From Chloroflexota bacterium (lineage in GTDB: Bacteria > Chloroflexota > UBA5177): a stretch of DNA of 44,026 nt. The notes beneath the pieces are model-generated. The model saw only the letters and a list, made by a program, of their open reading frames with translations, made no database searches and was not told the DNA's origin. The stretch covers positions 1 to 44,026 of the forward strand of contig QHBP01000410.1 in the NCBI GenBank assembly GCA_003244175.1. The letters are read 5' to 3'. A program made the position numbers and the translations under genes. Positions 24,403-32,665 of the stretch are shown here, piece after piece (the stretch's first letter is position 1; each line of letters begins with the position of its first letter).

Positions 24403-25171
24403 TCGCCGCTTGGTTCCGTTGATAGATGGCTTGCAGGCCAAACAGGGTGAGATTGGGATCCATGTCTTGGACCCTGCGGGTATAGGGGGTGACGTATCCC
24501 GCCAGCCCTCCTGTCGCGACGACGGGAGCATCGATCTTAAGTTCACGTCGAAAGCCGTCAATCAGTGCGTCCACGAGCCCCGCGTAGCCGTAGAGAAGAC
24601 CAGATTGCAGACACTTCACGGTGTCGGTGCCGATGTAGAACGGCGGGGTCTCCAGAGGAACGCGTGGTAGCTGTGCCGTCTGCTGAAAAAGTGCCGCGGC
24701 CGCAATGCCGAGTCCGGGAGCGATGGCGCCGCCTACGAACGCTCCATCCACGGAGACGGCATCGACCGTCGTTGCCGTTCCAAGATCCACAATGATCGAC
24801 GGGCATCCGATCTTGATGGTGGCGGCAACAGCGTTTGTGATCCGATCCGCGCCGAGCAGATGTGGCGACGAATAGCGCAGCTCGATGCCGAGCTCGATGT
24901 TGTGAGAGACCACGAGAGGGCTCAACCCCCAGCGCGTGGCGGCAGCCTGAACAAGTGAGTGCTCTGCCGCCGGCACAACGCTGCTCACAATCATGCCGTC
25001 GAGGTCGTCCGTCCTCATTCCACCGCCGGTGAGAAGAGAGTCCAGCAAGAGAGCGTACTCGTCCGGCATGCGGAGGGGATGTGTTGTCACCCTCCATGGG
25101 GTGCGCAACCCCATGTCCGAAAAAATCGCGAAAACCGTGTTTGTGTTGCCGATGTTGACCGCGAGCCGCAT
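24380..25171 (-). CDS. coaX: Type III pantothenate kinase
   Basis: A 263-residue CoaX, catalysing the first step of CoA synthesis. The acetate-kinase fold shows the phosphate loop MRLAVNIGNTNTVFAIF, the pantothenate-site GADRITNAVAA (about 105), IVDLGTATTVDAVSVDGAFV (about 125) and the C-terminal VATGGLAGYV. ATG 25171 is used because this motif is always at the very N-terminus; a GTG nine codons earlier only adds unlike residues. It is divergent from the small membrane protein gene, with an inverted repeat between. Confidence 0.93.
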   Translation of the reverse strand: MRLAVNIGNTNTVFAIFSDMGLRTPWRVTTHPLRMPDEYALLLDSLLTGGGMRTDDLDGMIVSSVVPAAEHSLVQAAATRWGLSPLVVSHNIELGIELRYSSPHLLGADRITNAVAATIKIGCPSIIVDLGTATTVDAVSVDGAFVGGAIAPGLGIAAAALFQQTAQLPRVPLETPPFYIGTDTVKCLQSGLLYGYAGLVDALIDGFRRELKIDAPVVATGGLAGYVTPYTRRVQDMDPNLTLFGLQAIYQRNQAANARPRAG

Positions 25172-25185
25172 GCGACCTCGGGCAG

Positions 25186-25216
25186 CCGGTGATACCATTG
25201 TCTAGGCTATCACCGG
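25186..25216. promoter_or_regulatory. Inverted repeat between divergent coaX and thyX-side genes
   Basis: CCGGTGATA (25186-25194) and TATCACCGG (25208-25216) are perfect 9-bp inverted half-sites, 22 bp centre to centre, or about two helical turns. They fill the 54-bp divergent intergenic region, so a dimeric regulator bound here could control both directions. Confidence 0.4.
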
Positions 25217-25225
25217 GAGTAAGGG

Positions 25226-25462
25226 TTGTTTGTCGTCGGGCTGTTCTTAGGACCGATTCTGGCGCTGGCCGGAGCCTGGGCGACGACCATGGCCGGAGTC
25301 TCCACGCGTCTCGTTCGTCCTGCCATCGCTCTCGTCTTCATCCTGCTGCTGTTTGTCCCCGCCGCATCGCTCGAGCTTCGCATCGGCATGGTCATGGGCG
25401 GCTTTCTTGGTGTCCTCCTCTCCGCAACGCCACTGACTGTGGAGCGTGTTGAGGAAAAATAA
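25226..25462 (+). CDS. Small two-helix membrane protein
   Basis: A 78-residue protein from TTG 25226, with GGAG and AAGGG upstream. Two or three hydrophobic helices (FVVGLFLGPILALAGAWAT, AIALVFILLLFVPAASL, IGMVMGGFLGVLLSATPL) and a charged C-terminus ERVEEK. No family recognised. It is 48 bp upstream of thyX on the same strand and probably shares its transcript. Confidence 0.6.
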   Translation: MFVVGLFLGPILALAGAWATTMAGVSTRLVRPAIALVFILLLFVPAASLELRIGMVMGGFLGVLLSATPLTVERVEEK

Positions 25463-25510
25463 CGGCGAGGTCGGGGCCCGTTGTGTTGTCTTGCGGGCGA
25501 GAGGAGGGCC

Positions 25511-26296
25511 ATGAAGATCGTCACGCGTCCACGCGTTTATCTCGTCGGCCGCACCCAAGTCGACCAGGAGGTCGTCCGGCAGTTCCTGGACGAGGAGGCC
25601 ACGACGTGGCAGACGGACGGCGAGACGGGAAGCGAGCTCCTGTGTGAGCTGGCCGGCCGCGTATGTTATCTATCCTTCGGGGACAAACAGGGACGTCGCT
25701 CCAACCATGACTACTTGACGAACATCATCGCCATGGAGCACGGAAGCGTACTGGAACATGCAGCCTGGAGCTTTATTGTGACGGGAGTCTCGAGGTCGTT
25801 CAGTCACGAGCTCATTCGCCACCGCGCCGGATGGGCCTATTCGCAGCTCTCCCAACGCTACGTGGACGAATCCGATGCAGCGTATGTTGAGCCCGATATC
25901 ATCGCCGCAAATCCGGAATTGCACGACATCTGGCTGCAGGCCGTCGAGATGTCCCACGGCGCTTACGTGCGTCTCGCCCAGGGACTGTCGGAGGCCATCA
26001 AGCAGCAATATCCTGCGCTTCCAATTCGTGACAAGCGGAAGAAGGCGCGCGAGGCCGCGAGGAGCGTGCTGCCAAACGCTACCGAGACGAAGATTTTCAT
26101 GACGGCCAACGCCCGCGCCCTTCGTCACTTCGTCGAATATCGCGGCGCGCCGGATGCGGAACCCGAGATTCGCAGAGTTGCCCTGGCGGTGCTCCAGATT
26201 ATGCGCGTCGAGGCGCCGGCCCTCTTCGGCGACTACGATGTCGAGTTTTTGAGCGATGGGAGCGGGGCGGCTGCGACCCCGCACAAGAAGATCTAG
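25511..26296 (+). CDS. thyX: Flavin-dependent thymidylate synthase
   Basis: A 261-residue ThyX, making dTMP with FAD/NADPH and methylene-tetrahydrofolate. Key parts: HGSVLEHAAWSFIVTGVSRS (about 77-97), the signature RHRAGWAYSQLSQRYVDES (about 102), and the dUMP-binding NARALRHFVEYRGAPDAEPE. The signature serine is eight residues after RHR rather than seven, the RHRx8S form. ATG 25511 has GAGGAGGG upstream; a longer GTG-type start at 25481 would place the ribosome site inside the gene. It converges on thiL with only 8 bp between. Confidence 0.95.
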   Translation: MKIVTRPRVYLVGRTQVDQEVVRQFLDEEATTWQTDGETGSELLCELAGRVCYLSFGDKQGRRSNHDYLTNIIAMEHGSVLEHAAWSFIVTGVSRSFSHELIRHRAGWAYSQLSQRYVDESDAAYVEPDIIAANPELHDIWLQAVEMSHGAYVRLAQGLSEAIKQQYPALPIRDKRKKAREAARSVLPNATETKIFMTANARALRHFVEYRGAPDAEPEIRRVALAVLQIMRVEAPALFGDYDVEFLSDGSGAAATPHKKI

Positions 26297-26304
26297 GAGA
26301 CTGC

Positions 26305-27276
26305 CTAGAAGTGCTTCCAGCCGTCATCCGGAAGTGGATCAACCCTGCCGTTCACACGCTCGATCATCACCCCGTACTCGCGGGGCATCACCGTTCCCAC
26401 GACGGTCAGGGGCAGTGGCTCTACTAAAGTCCGTGCTCGTCCCACCTGGGACGGGTCGAGAGCGATCAACAACTCGTAATCCTCCCCACCGTGTAACGCA
26501 AGCTCGGCCGGCTCGCGGCCGAGTGTTTCCGACGCGCCTCTGGCGAGAGGATCTACCGGTACATGGCGCTCCAGAATGTGAAGGCCCACCTCGCTGGCTG
26601 CGCACAACCGGTGCGCGTCTCCCGCCAGTCCGTCGCTGATGTCCATCATGGCTCGCGCTAGGTGTGATGCCGCCAGAACCTGCCCGGCCTTCAGACGTGC
26701 CAGCGGTCCGAGGCGGTCGCGCTCAGCTTCCGCAGACATCCCTGTTTCCGTGAGGAGTCGTACCGCGGCAGCCAGGCCCAAACGTCCTGTCACCGCCAGA
26801 ATGTCTCCGGGACGAGCGCCCCGGCGGAGGACCACGTCGGTCTTCCGTACCGTCCCCAAGAGGGCTAGGTCGAGGCTGAGGGGGCCGGGTGTGCGGGTAA
26901 CGTTTCCTCCGACGACTCCGACGCCTAGAGGCTCTGCCGCACCACAGAGCCCGTCGTACAAGCTGGTCACGAGTGGAAGGCCGATATCCAGGGGTAGCGC
27001 CAGCGACACGAGAGCAAAAGTCGGCGCGCCGCCCATCGCTGCAATATCGCTCACACTAACGGCAAGAAGGCGCTGACCGAGATCCTCGGGTGGTATGTGT
27101 GACAGCCGGAAATGAACCCCATCGACGAGCATGTCAACTGTTGCCAGCATGTATGAATCACCCGGAATGTCCAGCACCGCCGCATCATCGCCAATACCCA
27201 CGACCGAGGCGCCGGCAGGGCACAGGCGTCGGAGCTGTTCGATGAGCCCGAACTCGCCGACGTGCGAGATGGACAT
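26305..27276 (-). CDS. thiL: Thiamine-monophosphate kinase
   Basis: A 323-residue ATP-dependent kinase making thiamine diphosphate from the monophosphate. The AIRS-like fold shows VGIGDDAAVLDIPGDSYML (about 30), the metal-binding VDMLVDGVHFRL, SVSDIAAMGGAP (about 75), GGNVTRTPGPLSLDLALLG and the C-terminal ALHGGEDYELLIAL (about 265). ATG 27276 gives MSISHVGEFGLIEQL, the normal N-terminus; an upstream frame to 27369 is unlike the family. No strong ribosome site. No thi-box riboswitch is visible upstream. Confidence 0.93.
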   Translation of the reverse strand: MSISHVGEFGLIEQLRRLCPAGASVVGIGDDAAVLDIPGDSYMLATVDMLVDGVHFRLSHIPPEDLGQRLLAVSVSDIAAMGGAPTFALVSLALPLDIGLPLVTSLYDGLCGAAEPLGVGVVGGNVTRTPGPLSLDLALLGTVRKTDVVLRRGARPGDILAVTGRLGLAAAVRLLTETGMSAEAERDRLGPLARLKAGQVLAASHLARAMMDISDGLAGDAHRLCAASEVGLHILERHVPVDPLARGASETLGREPAELALHGGEDYELLIALDPSQVGRARTLVEPLPLTVVGTVMPREYGVMIERVNGRVDPLPDDGWKHF

Positions 27277-27403
27277 ATCTGCGTTCACAGGAAGAGGTGT
27301 CCTTCCATCGCTGTGGCAATGCCCTCCTGCGTCCGTCCCGCCGACGGGCGTTGCGCGGAGAGTGTCCACTCTTTCAGCGCGAGTCTATCAAGTGTGGGTA
27401 AGC

Positions 27404-27421
27404 CGGCTGGGGAACGGCTGG
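27404..27421 (+). promoter_or_regulatory. Direct repeat with 11-bp period (OmpR/PhoB-type binding site)
   Basis: CGGCTGG occurs at 27404 and again at 27415, 11 bp apart, in the divergent region between thiL and the winged-helix regulator. Tandem sites at this period are how OmpR/PhoB-type domains bind DNA, so autoregulation is plausible. A perfect palindrome CGGCGAATTCGCCG lies at 27430-27443. Confidence 0.4.
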
Positions 27422-27514
27422 AACATCCGCGGCGAATTCGCCGTCGTGCCGATAACGTGTGCCGCATGACACGGCCCAAGCTAGGGGGCCCAAACCCGGT
27501 GGTACGATACAAGT

Positions 27515-27850
27515 GTGGGCAGGAGTATGACGAAGGTTGATGGGCTTGCTCTAACCCTGCATCCCAAGGAGTTCGATCTCTTGCACTACTTGCTTCGGCA
27601 CCGCGGCGTGGCTCTCCGACGCGAGCGCTTGCTCGCGGACGTCTGGGGGCACGAGTTCGTCGGACCGCGCACGGTGGATGTCCACGTGCGGCGTCTCAGG
27701 GCAAAGATGGAACAAGGCGGAGTCTACGATGTCATACGCACCATTCACGGGGTCGGATACACCGTCGGCTCGGCTGCCGGGCCGCAGTGTACTACGGCGT
27801 TCGGCAACCTGGCGGCGGTAGGCGAAGACAAGTCGGTGGCATTGGTGTAG
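27515..27850 (+). CDS. OmpR-type winged-helix DNA-binding protein without receiver domain
   Basis: A 111-residue protein that is only the effector half of an OmpR/PhoB response regulator: VDGLALTLHPKEFDLLHYLL, RERLLADVWGHEF, the recognition helix RTVDVHVRRLRAKM and the wing VIRTIHGVGYTVG. A stop codon lies in frame about 13 codons upstream of GTG 27515, and no receiver-like sequence (phospho-Asp, Lys) appears in the 145 bp before it, so the receiver is gone. GTG has TACGAT ending six bases upstream (leaderless); ATG 27527 is an alternative. The tail after YTVG is a non-family extension. It sits 47 bp ahead of a histidine kinase, clearly its former pair. Confidence 0.75.
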   Translation: MGRSMTKVDGLALTLHPKEFDLLHYLLRHRGVALRRERLLADVWGHEFVGPRTVDVHVRRLRAKMEQGGVYDVIRTIHGVGYTVGSAAGPQCTTAFGNLAAVGEDKSVALV

Positions 27851-27897
27851 CACCAGGTCATGCCACTGAGACCGGGCGGCACTCGCCGATAGTGCCA

Positions 27898-28950
27898 ATG
27901 TCGCCCTCGGACAAGTCCGCTGCTCTTCCCTACCAGGATCTCTTTCGGCAGTTTGCCGACAAGACGGAGCAGGGAATCCTGGTCGTAGGTTCGCGGCGAA
28001 TTGTCCTTGCCTGCAATCCGGCCGCCAAAAGCCTGCTGAGCCCTGAAGAAGATGTCCCCTCCTCTCTTAATCGCGTTGTGCGCGACATCGACGTGGCCTT
28101 CGCGGTCGGTGATGCGTTTCACGATCGCAGGGTCGTTCAGTATGAGAGCTATGCTCCCCACCCCGACCGTCTGCTCCGGTACACCATGATTCCCGTTATC
28201 GCGGCGACGGGAGAGCCGTCTTACGTGGTGGTCACGATTGATGACGTGACGCGCCTCCGACACCTGGAAACGGTCAGACGTGACTTTGTAGCCAACGTCT
28301 CGCACGAGCTGAGAACGCCCATAACGTCGATTAACTTGCTGGTGGAGACGCTGCAGACCGGGGCGATGCGGGATGCGGGAGTGGCATCGCATTTTCTGCA
28401 ACGCATCGAGGTCGAAACACTTTCCATGATGCGTCTGGTCGAGGTGCTGCTCGAGCTTTCACGGCTGGAAAGCGGCCGCCTGGCGCTTCAGCTGGATGCG
28501 ACCGACGTAGGCGAGGTCTTTGGCGCGGTATCCAATCGATTGGACCCCGCGGCGAAAGACAAAGGACTTCACGTTCGCCTGGTCATTGACCCCGGCCTTC
28601 CACCGGTTCAGGCCGACAGCGAACGTCTGGAGCAGGTCTTGATGAATCTGGTACACAACGCCATCAAGTTCACGCCCGAAGGGGGAGAGGTCACTCTTCG
28701 CGCCGCGCGCCAGGGTAGAAGTGTGGTCCTCGAGATCGTCGATACCGGCGTGGGTATGGATCCCCATGAAGCGGCTCGGATCTTCGAGCGCTTCTACAAA
28801 GTCGATAAGGGACGCAATAGAGCGGAAGGAACGGGTCTTGGCCTGGCTGTGGCCCGCCATTTGGTCGAGCTCCACGGCAGCCGCCTCACTGTCGTCAGCG
28901 AGCCAGGCCGGGGCGCGCGGTTCTCGTTTGCGCTCCCGCTGATGCAGTAG
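27898..28950 (+). CDS. PhoR-like sensor histidine kinase without membrane segments
   Basis: A 350-residue kinase. Residues 10-120 are a PAS-like sensor domain (EQGILVVGSRRIVLACNPAA); the H-box is VANVSHELRTPITSINLL with His136. The ATPase domain shows the N-box NLVHNAIKFTPEGG, the G1 box DTGVGM, the F-box RIFERFYKVD and the G2 box GTGLGLAVARHLVELHGS. No transmembrane helix is present, so it senses an internal signal. ATG 27898 or GTG 27892 start; neither has a good ribosome site, suggesting coupling to the regulator gene. Its neighbouring regulator has no phosphoacceptor domain, so the phosphate must go elsewhere. Confidence 0.88.
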   Translation: MSPSDKSAALPYQDLFRQFADKTEQGILVVGSRRIVLACNPAAKSLLSPEEDVPSSLNRVVRDIDVAFAVGDAFHDRRVVQYESYAPHPDRLLRYTMIPVIAATGEPSYVVVTIDDVTRLRHLETVRRDFVANVSHELRTPITSINLLVETLQTGAMRDAGVASHFLQRIEVETLSMMRLVEVLLELSRLESGRLALQLDATDVGEVFGAVSNRLDPAAKDKGLHVRLVIDPGLPPVQADSERLEQVLMNLVHNAIKFTPEGGEVTLRAARQGRSVVLEIVDTGVGMDPHEAARIFERFYKVDKGRNRAEGTGLGLAVARHLVELHGSRLTVVSEPGRGARFSFALPLMQ

Positions 28951-29028
28951 TTTCGAGGCGTACGCCGACTGAAGCCGTGAGAGCCACGACGTGCGGAGGA
29001 TGCGTGATCCCCAGTGCGAGTCGACGCC

Positions 29029-30327
29029 CTATGGGTAGATCGATCTGGCGTTGGAGGCGTCGGAGACCGTCTTCACGGCGAGGATATAGGCCGCCAGGCG
29101 CATGTTGACGTCGTGCGACTCTTTGGCCGCGAGCACCCGCCGAAAGCTGTCCCGCATGATATCTGCGAGCCGTTGATCGATCTCCTTCTCGCTCCAGAAG
29201 AAGTTCTGAAGGTCCTGCACCCATTCGAAGTACGACACAGTCACGCCGCCGGCATTTGCGAGGACGTCGGGGAGGAGAAATATGCCGTTATCATTCAGAA
29301 TTTCGTCGGCTTCCGGGTCTACGGGCCCATTGGCCGCCTCGGTGATTACGCGAGCTCGCACCTGGCCGGCATTGGTCTCGGTAATCTGGTTCTCGAGGGC
29401 GGCGGGAATCAGCACGGTGACCGGCAGCGTCAGCAGCTCCGCATTTGTGACATATTCCGCATTGCGGAAGCCCTGAAGTGATCCATGCTCCTCCACATAG
29501 CGCAGGACATCCGGAATGTTGAGCCCCGCAGGATTGTAAATGCCACCCGTGACATCGCTGACCGCCACGACCTTCACGCCCTCCTTGGCCAGCAATCGAG
29601 CAGAGTGGCTGCCGACGTTACCGAACCCCTGGATAGCTACTGTCGCCTTCTGATAGTCAAGATCGAGGTGTTTGAGCGCCTCAATGGTGATGATCATGAC
29701 GCCTCGGCCGGTGGCCTCATTACGGCCCTCCGAGCCGCCAATGCTCAGCGGCTTTCCCGTTACCACCGCGGGAACGGAATAGCCCTTGTGCATGCTGTAC
29801 GTGTCCATGATCCACGCCATGGTTTGTGCATTGGTTCCCACGTCGGGAGCCGGAATATCTCTCTCGGGGCCGATGAAGACCGAGATCTCGGTGGCGAAGC
29901 GCCGCGTCAAATTCTCCAGCTCGTGCTGGCTGAGACGCCGTGGGTCTACGACGACCCCGCCCTTTGCGCCGCCGTACGGCAATTTGAAGATGGCGCACTT
30001 CCACGTCATCCACATCGACAGCGCCTTCACCTCGGAGAGGGTGACGCCGGGGTGATAGCGGATTCCACCCTTCGTGGGTCCACGATGAAGGTTGTGCTGC
30101 GCCCGGTACCCCTTGAACATCTCGATGGATCCGTCGTCCATGTGGACCGGGAAGTTCACCTCGAGGACTCGCTGCACTTCCCTCAATATGGACCGGACGC
30201 CGGGATCGAGGTTGAGAAACTCGGCGGCAATATCGAATTGGCGTTGCGCCGTGACGAACGGATCGGGCCCCGCATCCATCACCGGAGACGGTCTGCCCTG
30301 CTGTGTAACGACCACGCCCTTCACCAA
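29029..30327 (-). CDS. gdhA: Glutamate dehydrogenase (Glu/Leu/Phe/Val family)
   Basis: A 432-residue NAD(P)-dependent glutamate dehydrogenase linking glutamate and 2-oxoglutarate. The substrate domain has GYRAQHNLHRGPTKGGIRYH, MTWKCAIFKLPYGGAKGGV (catalytic Lys) and DIPAPDVGTNAQTMAWIMD. The nucleotide domain has TGRGVMI and VAIQGFGNVGSHSA. The start is TTG 30327 or GTG 30324 just after AAAGGA; both are close to that site, so an internal GTG about 12 codons on is also possible. Convergent with the histidine kinase, divergent from nothing: the upstream gene runs the same way. Confidence 0.93.
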   Translation of the reverse strand: MVKGVVVTQQGRPSPVMDAGPDPFVTAQRQFDIAAEFLNLDPGVRSILREVQRVLEVNFPVHMDDGSIEMFKGYRAQHNLHRGPTKGGIRYHPGVTLSEVKALSMWMTWKCAIFKLPYGGAKGGVVVDPRRLSQHELENLTRRFATEISVFIGPERDIPAPDVGTNAQTMAWIMDTYSMHKGYSVPAVVTGKPLSIGGSEGRNEATGRGVMIITIEALKHLDLDYQKATVAIQGFGNVGSHSARLLAKEGVKVVAVSDVTGGIYNPAGLNIPDVLRYVEEHGSLQGFRNAEYVTNAELLTLPVTVLIPAALENQITETNAGQVRARVITEAANGPVDPEADEILNDNGIFLLPDVLANAGGVTVSYFEWVQDLQNFFWSEKEIDQRLADIMRDSFRRVLAAKESHDVNMRLAAYILAVKTVSDASNARSIYP

Positions 30328-30407
30328 TCCTTTCTTTCCGCACCGACCTTATGCCCGCCGGCTAACGCGGCAAATTGTGTGCCAAAAGCCCCTTGACGCT
30401 TAATGAC

Positions 30408-30423
30408 GCTAACGTACGTTAGC
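30408..30423. promoter_or_regulatory. Perfect 16-bp palindrome upstream of gdhA
   Basis: GCTAACGTACGTTAGC is perfectly symmetric and overlaps the stop codon of the upstream hypothetical gene. It lies about 80 bp before the gdhA start, next to a direct repeat GACGCT/GACGCT. It could be an operator for gdhA or a transcript stem. Confidence 0.35.
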
Positions 30424-31182
30424 CATCACTATATGATAGCCTCCCCCTGTGTACGCCGGCCCGCTGAGAGGCAAAACCGCCGTTTGCCCCGGAGAGAGAT
30501 CCGAGAATGAGGCCGACGCTTTCTGGCCGCCGGCATACACCACCTCCGCGACACCCCCAAAGGACTTCGCACTTCGGTTGATGACCGATATGCTTCCGGC
30601 GCTTCCCGGGCCGGCCCCAAACGTCGCGTTGTAGCCGACGACCAGCCAGCTCGCGGGAACGCCGCTCAGGTCCGGAATCCCGCTTCTCGTCTGGCTGGGC
30701 GCGACAGTGGTCGGTTGTGTCAGCGGGATCGATGTTGCTCCGCCGAGTGCGGTGCTTCCGCCATTGCCAGTGCCTGGGGCCGTGACCGGGGGCAGGACCT
30801 GGGGTACAGCCGTCGGGCTCTGCGCCGCCGCCGTCCGCTCTGCCCGGGACACAATGGTGGAGGCTTGCTTGTTTGCGTGTTGCGTCGCAAGGCCTACGAT
30901 TTGATGTCCGGCCTGCAGGGCGGTCTTGACGATGGCCGTTGCCTGTACCTGCGCCCTCGCAATGTCTTGCAACGCCGGTGACACGTCCGTCACGTGTCCC
31001 GCTTTCCTATGCCCGGTAGTGCTGCCACTTGACACCTTGTTGGCGACAAACGCGCCTGCGCTGACCACGCCGACAATTGCAAAAAGGAGAATGGCGGCAG
31101 CCCCGACATAAATCAAACCATCCGACGCTCTACGTCCGCGCGATTGGCTGACGCGCCGTACCACTGTCCTGCCCAAAGACAC
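30409..31182 (-). CDS. Membrane-anchored protein of unknown function
   Basis: A 257-residue protein. A basic N-terminus (RRVSQSRGRRASDG) precedes one membrane helix (about 23-46, LIYVGAAAILLFAIVGVVSA). A helical alanine-rich part (65-115), a proline/threonine/glycine-rich linker (120-165) and a C-terminal beta-rich domain of about 80 residues (SWLVVGYNATFGAGPGSAGS to the end) follow outside. GTG 31182 sits directly on the ribosome site, so TTG 31176, five bases after GGAGG, is probably the true start. It follows the PBP gene on the same strand. No family recognised. Confidence 0.7.
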   Translation of the reverse strand: MSLGRTVVRRVSQSRGRRASDGLIYVGAAAILLFAIVGVVSAGAFVANKVSSGSTTGHRKAGHVTDVSPALQDIARAQVQATAIVKTALQAGHQIVGLATQHANKQASTIVSRAERTAAAQSPTAVPQVLPPVTAPGTGNGGSTALGGATSIPLTQPTTVAPSQTRSGIPDLSGVPASWLVVGYNATFGAGPGSAGSISVINRSAKSFGGVAEVVYAGGQKASASFSDLSPGQTAVLPLSGPAYTGGGYHIVMANVR

Positions 31183-31231
31183 CTCCGTCGTTATCTGCGC
31201 GCATTATAGCCAACGCCTCCCTGCGTCGGGG

Positions 31232-32665
31232 TTAGCGTACGCGGAATCCGCGCTCTTGTAAAGCAGTCACCACCATTTGTCGAGCAAGCGGAGCTGCATA
31301 TTTGAACCCCTCACCGGCGAATTCGTGCAGGACGGCGACGGCGATGACCGGGTGCTGCGCCGGAGCGAAACTGATGAACCACGCATGGGGCAGGGACGCC
31401 CCGCTTGCTGCCGTACCCGTTTTACCCGCCACTCGCACTCCCGCGATCTGAGCGCGGTAACCGGATCCGTGATTGACCACGAATTCCATGGCAGTCGTCA
31501 CGGATGCCGCGGTAGAGGCGCTCATGACCCGGCCCAAAGAGTGCGGCGCGAAGGCGTGAAGAACGTGTCCCCCGGCATCCAGGAGCCTGTCCACCAAGTG
31601 CGGCGCCATCAGCACGCCTCTGTTTGCCACCGCGGAAGTGACGAGGGCCATCTGGAGCGGCGTGACCCGATCGACTTCCGCTCCGAAACTGCTTTGTGCG
31701 AGTTGCGCCGGTGACGGATGAGGATTCCCAGCCGCGATATGACTCCTTGTCACGGGCAGGTCGAACGGGATCTGTTTCCCGATGTAGAAGCGGTGCGCGT
31801 AACGTAATAGAGTTGGTGCGCCCAGTGTGAGGCCGATGTGTGCGAATGTGAAATTGTCGCTGAAGGCGAGCGCCTGGGACAGCGTGAGCTGCGTGAGATC
31901 GGCGCGAGTGACATTGGACGGATAGTCCAGGTTGTTGAAGTACGGGCTGGGGCCAAAGGCATCCGCCCCGGCGAAGACCGAGCTCAAGCGAAACGTGCCG
32001 GTATCGAGGGCCGCGGTCAAAGTGACGATCTTGAATGCCGAACCCGGGGGAAGCGCAAGTCCCACGGCGCGGTTCAACAGTGGGTTGGATTGATCGCGGC
32101 GGCACCTTTCAGGGGAGGCCGCTGACGCAAGTTCAGTCGGAGAGCAGTACGGGTTGGACACCATGGCCAGCACGCCTCCGGTCGACGGATCGATGGCCAC
32201 GATTGCACCGCGCGCGGACCCGAGGGCCTTCTCGGCAACTCGCTGTAGACGCGAGTCGATAGTCAGCTTCACGGATCCGCCTCGAGGCGCCTGGCCCCGC
32301 AGCCGAAGGAAGAACGTGCGCCAATCCTGCCGTGCCCGCCGAGCGGTGAGGAGGGCCTGGAAGCGCCTCTCCAGGCCGTGCCACGCACCTTGCGGGTCTC
32401 TATAGCCGGTGAGCAAGCTCAAGCTGGGCAGTGTGGAAACTTGACGCGGCTCTCGTCCTCGTGTCGAGGTGTAGACGAGGAGCTTGCCGGCGCGATCGAT
32501 GAACGACCCGCGGTAGTATCCCGATCGCTCGCGAGCCTGCGCGCGCATGGAAGCGTCGTCGGCCACTATGAGGGCTATCGTGGCGGCCAGGACACACAGC
32601 AGTGAGATGAGCGCCTGGAGTACTGCGCGTACCTCGGGCACTTCGATCAAGCGATCACTCTGCAA
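31232..32665 (-). CDS. Penicillin-binding transpeptidase (class B type)
   Basis: A 477-residue PBP cross-linking peptidoglycan. An N-terminal anchor helix (13-36) is followed by a short pedestal and the transpeptidase domain with all three motifs: SxxK at Ser209-Lys212 (PPGSAFKIV), SDN at 269-271, and KTG at 415-417 (VAGKTGTAA). The small pedestal and PbpA-like spacing suggest the PbpA/FtsI group, but no divisome genes are near. TTG start with AAGGA five bases upstream; this ribosome site and start lie within the last codons of the broken metallo-hydrolase gene (11-bp overlap). Confidence 0.9.
   Translation of the reverse strand: MQSDRLIEVPEVRAVLQALISLLCVLAATIALIVADDASMRAQARERSGYYRGSFIDRAGKLLVYTSTRGREPRQVSTLPSLSLLTGYRDPQGAWHGLERRFQALLTARRARQDWRTFFLRLRGQAPRGGSVKLTIDSRLQRVAEKALGSARGAIVAIDPSTGGVLAMVSNPYCSPTELASAASPERCRRDQSNPLLNRAVGLALPPGSAFKIVTLTAALDTGTFRLSSVFAGADAFGPSPYFNNLDYPSNVTRADLTQLTLSQALAFSDNFTFAHIGLTLGAPTLLRYAHRFYIGKQIPFDLPVTRSHIAAGNPHPSPAQLAQSSFGAEVDRVTPLQMALVTSAVANRGVLMAPHLVDRLLDAGGHVLHAFAPHSLGRVMSASTAASVTTAMEFVVNHGSGYRAQIAGVRVAGKTGTAASGASLPHAWFISFAPAQHPVIAVAVLHEFAGEGFKYAAPLARQMVVTALQERGFRVR

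Noticed and set aside
27370-27514. TPP riboswitch or receiver-domain remnant upstream of the truncated regulator
   Set aside because: No thi-box (CTGAGA...) and no receiver motifs in any frame.
29485-30396. Long plus-strand frame opposite gdhA
   Set aside because: Codon-shadow of gdhA; gdhA has all family motifs and the opposite frame has none.
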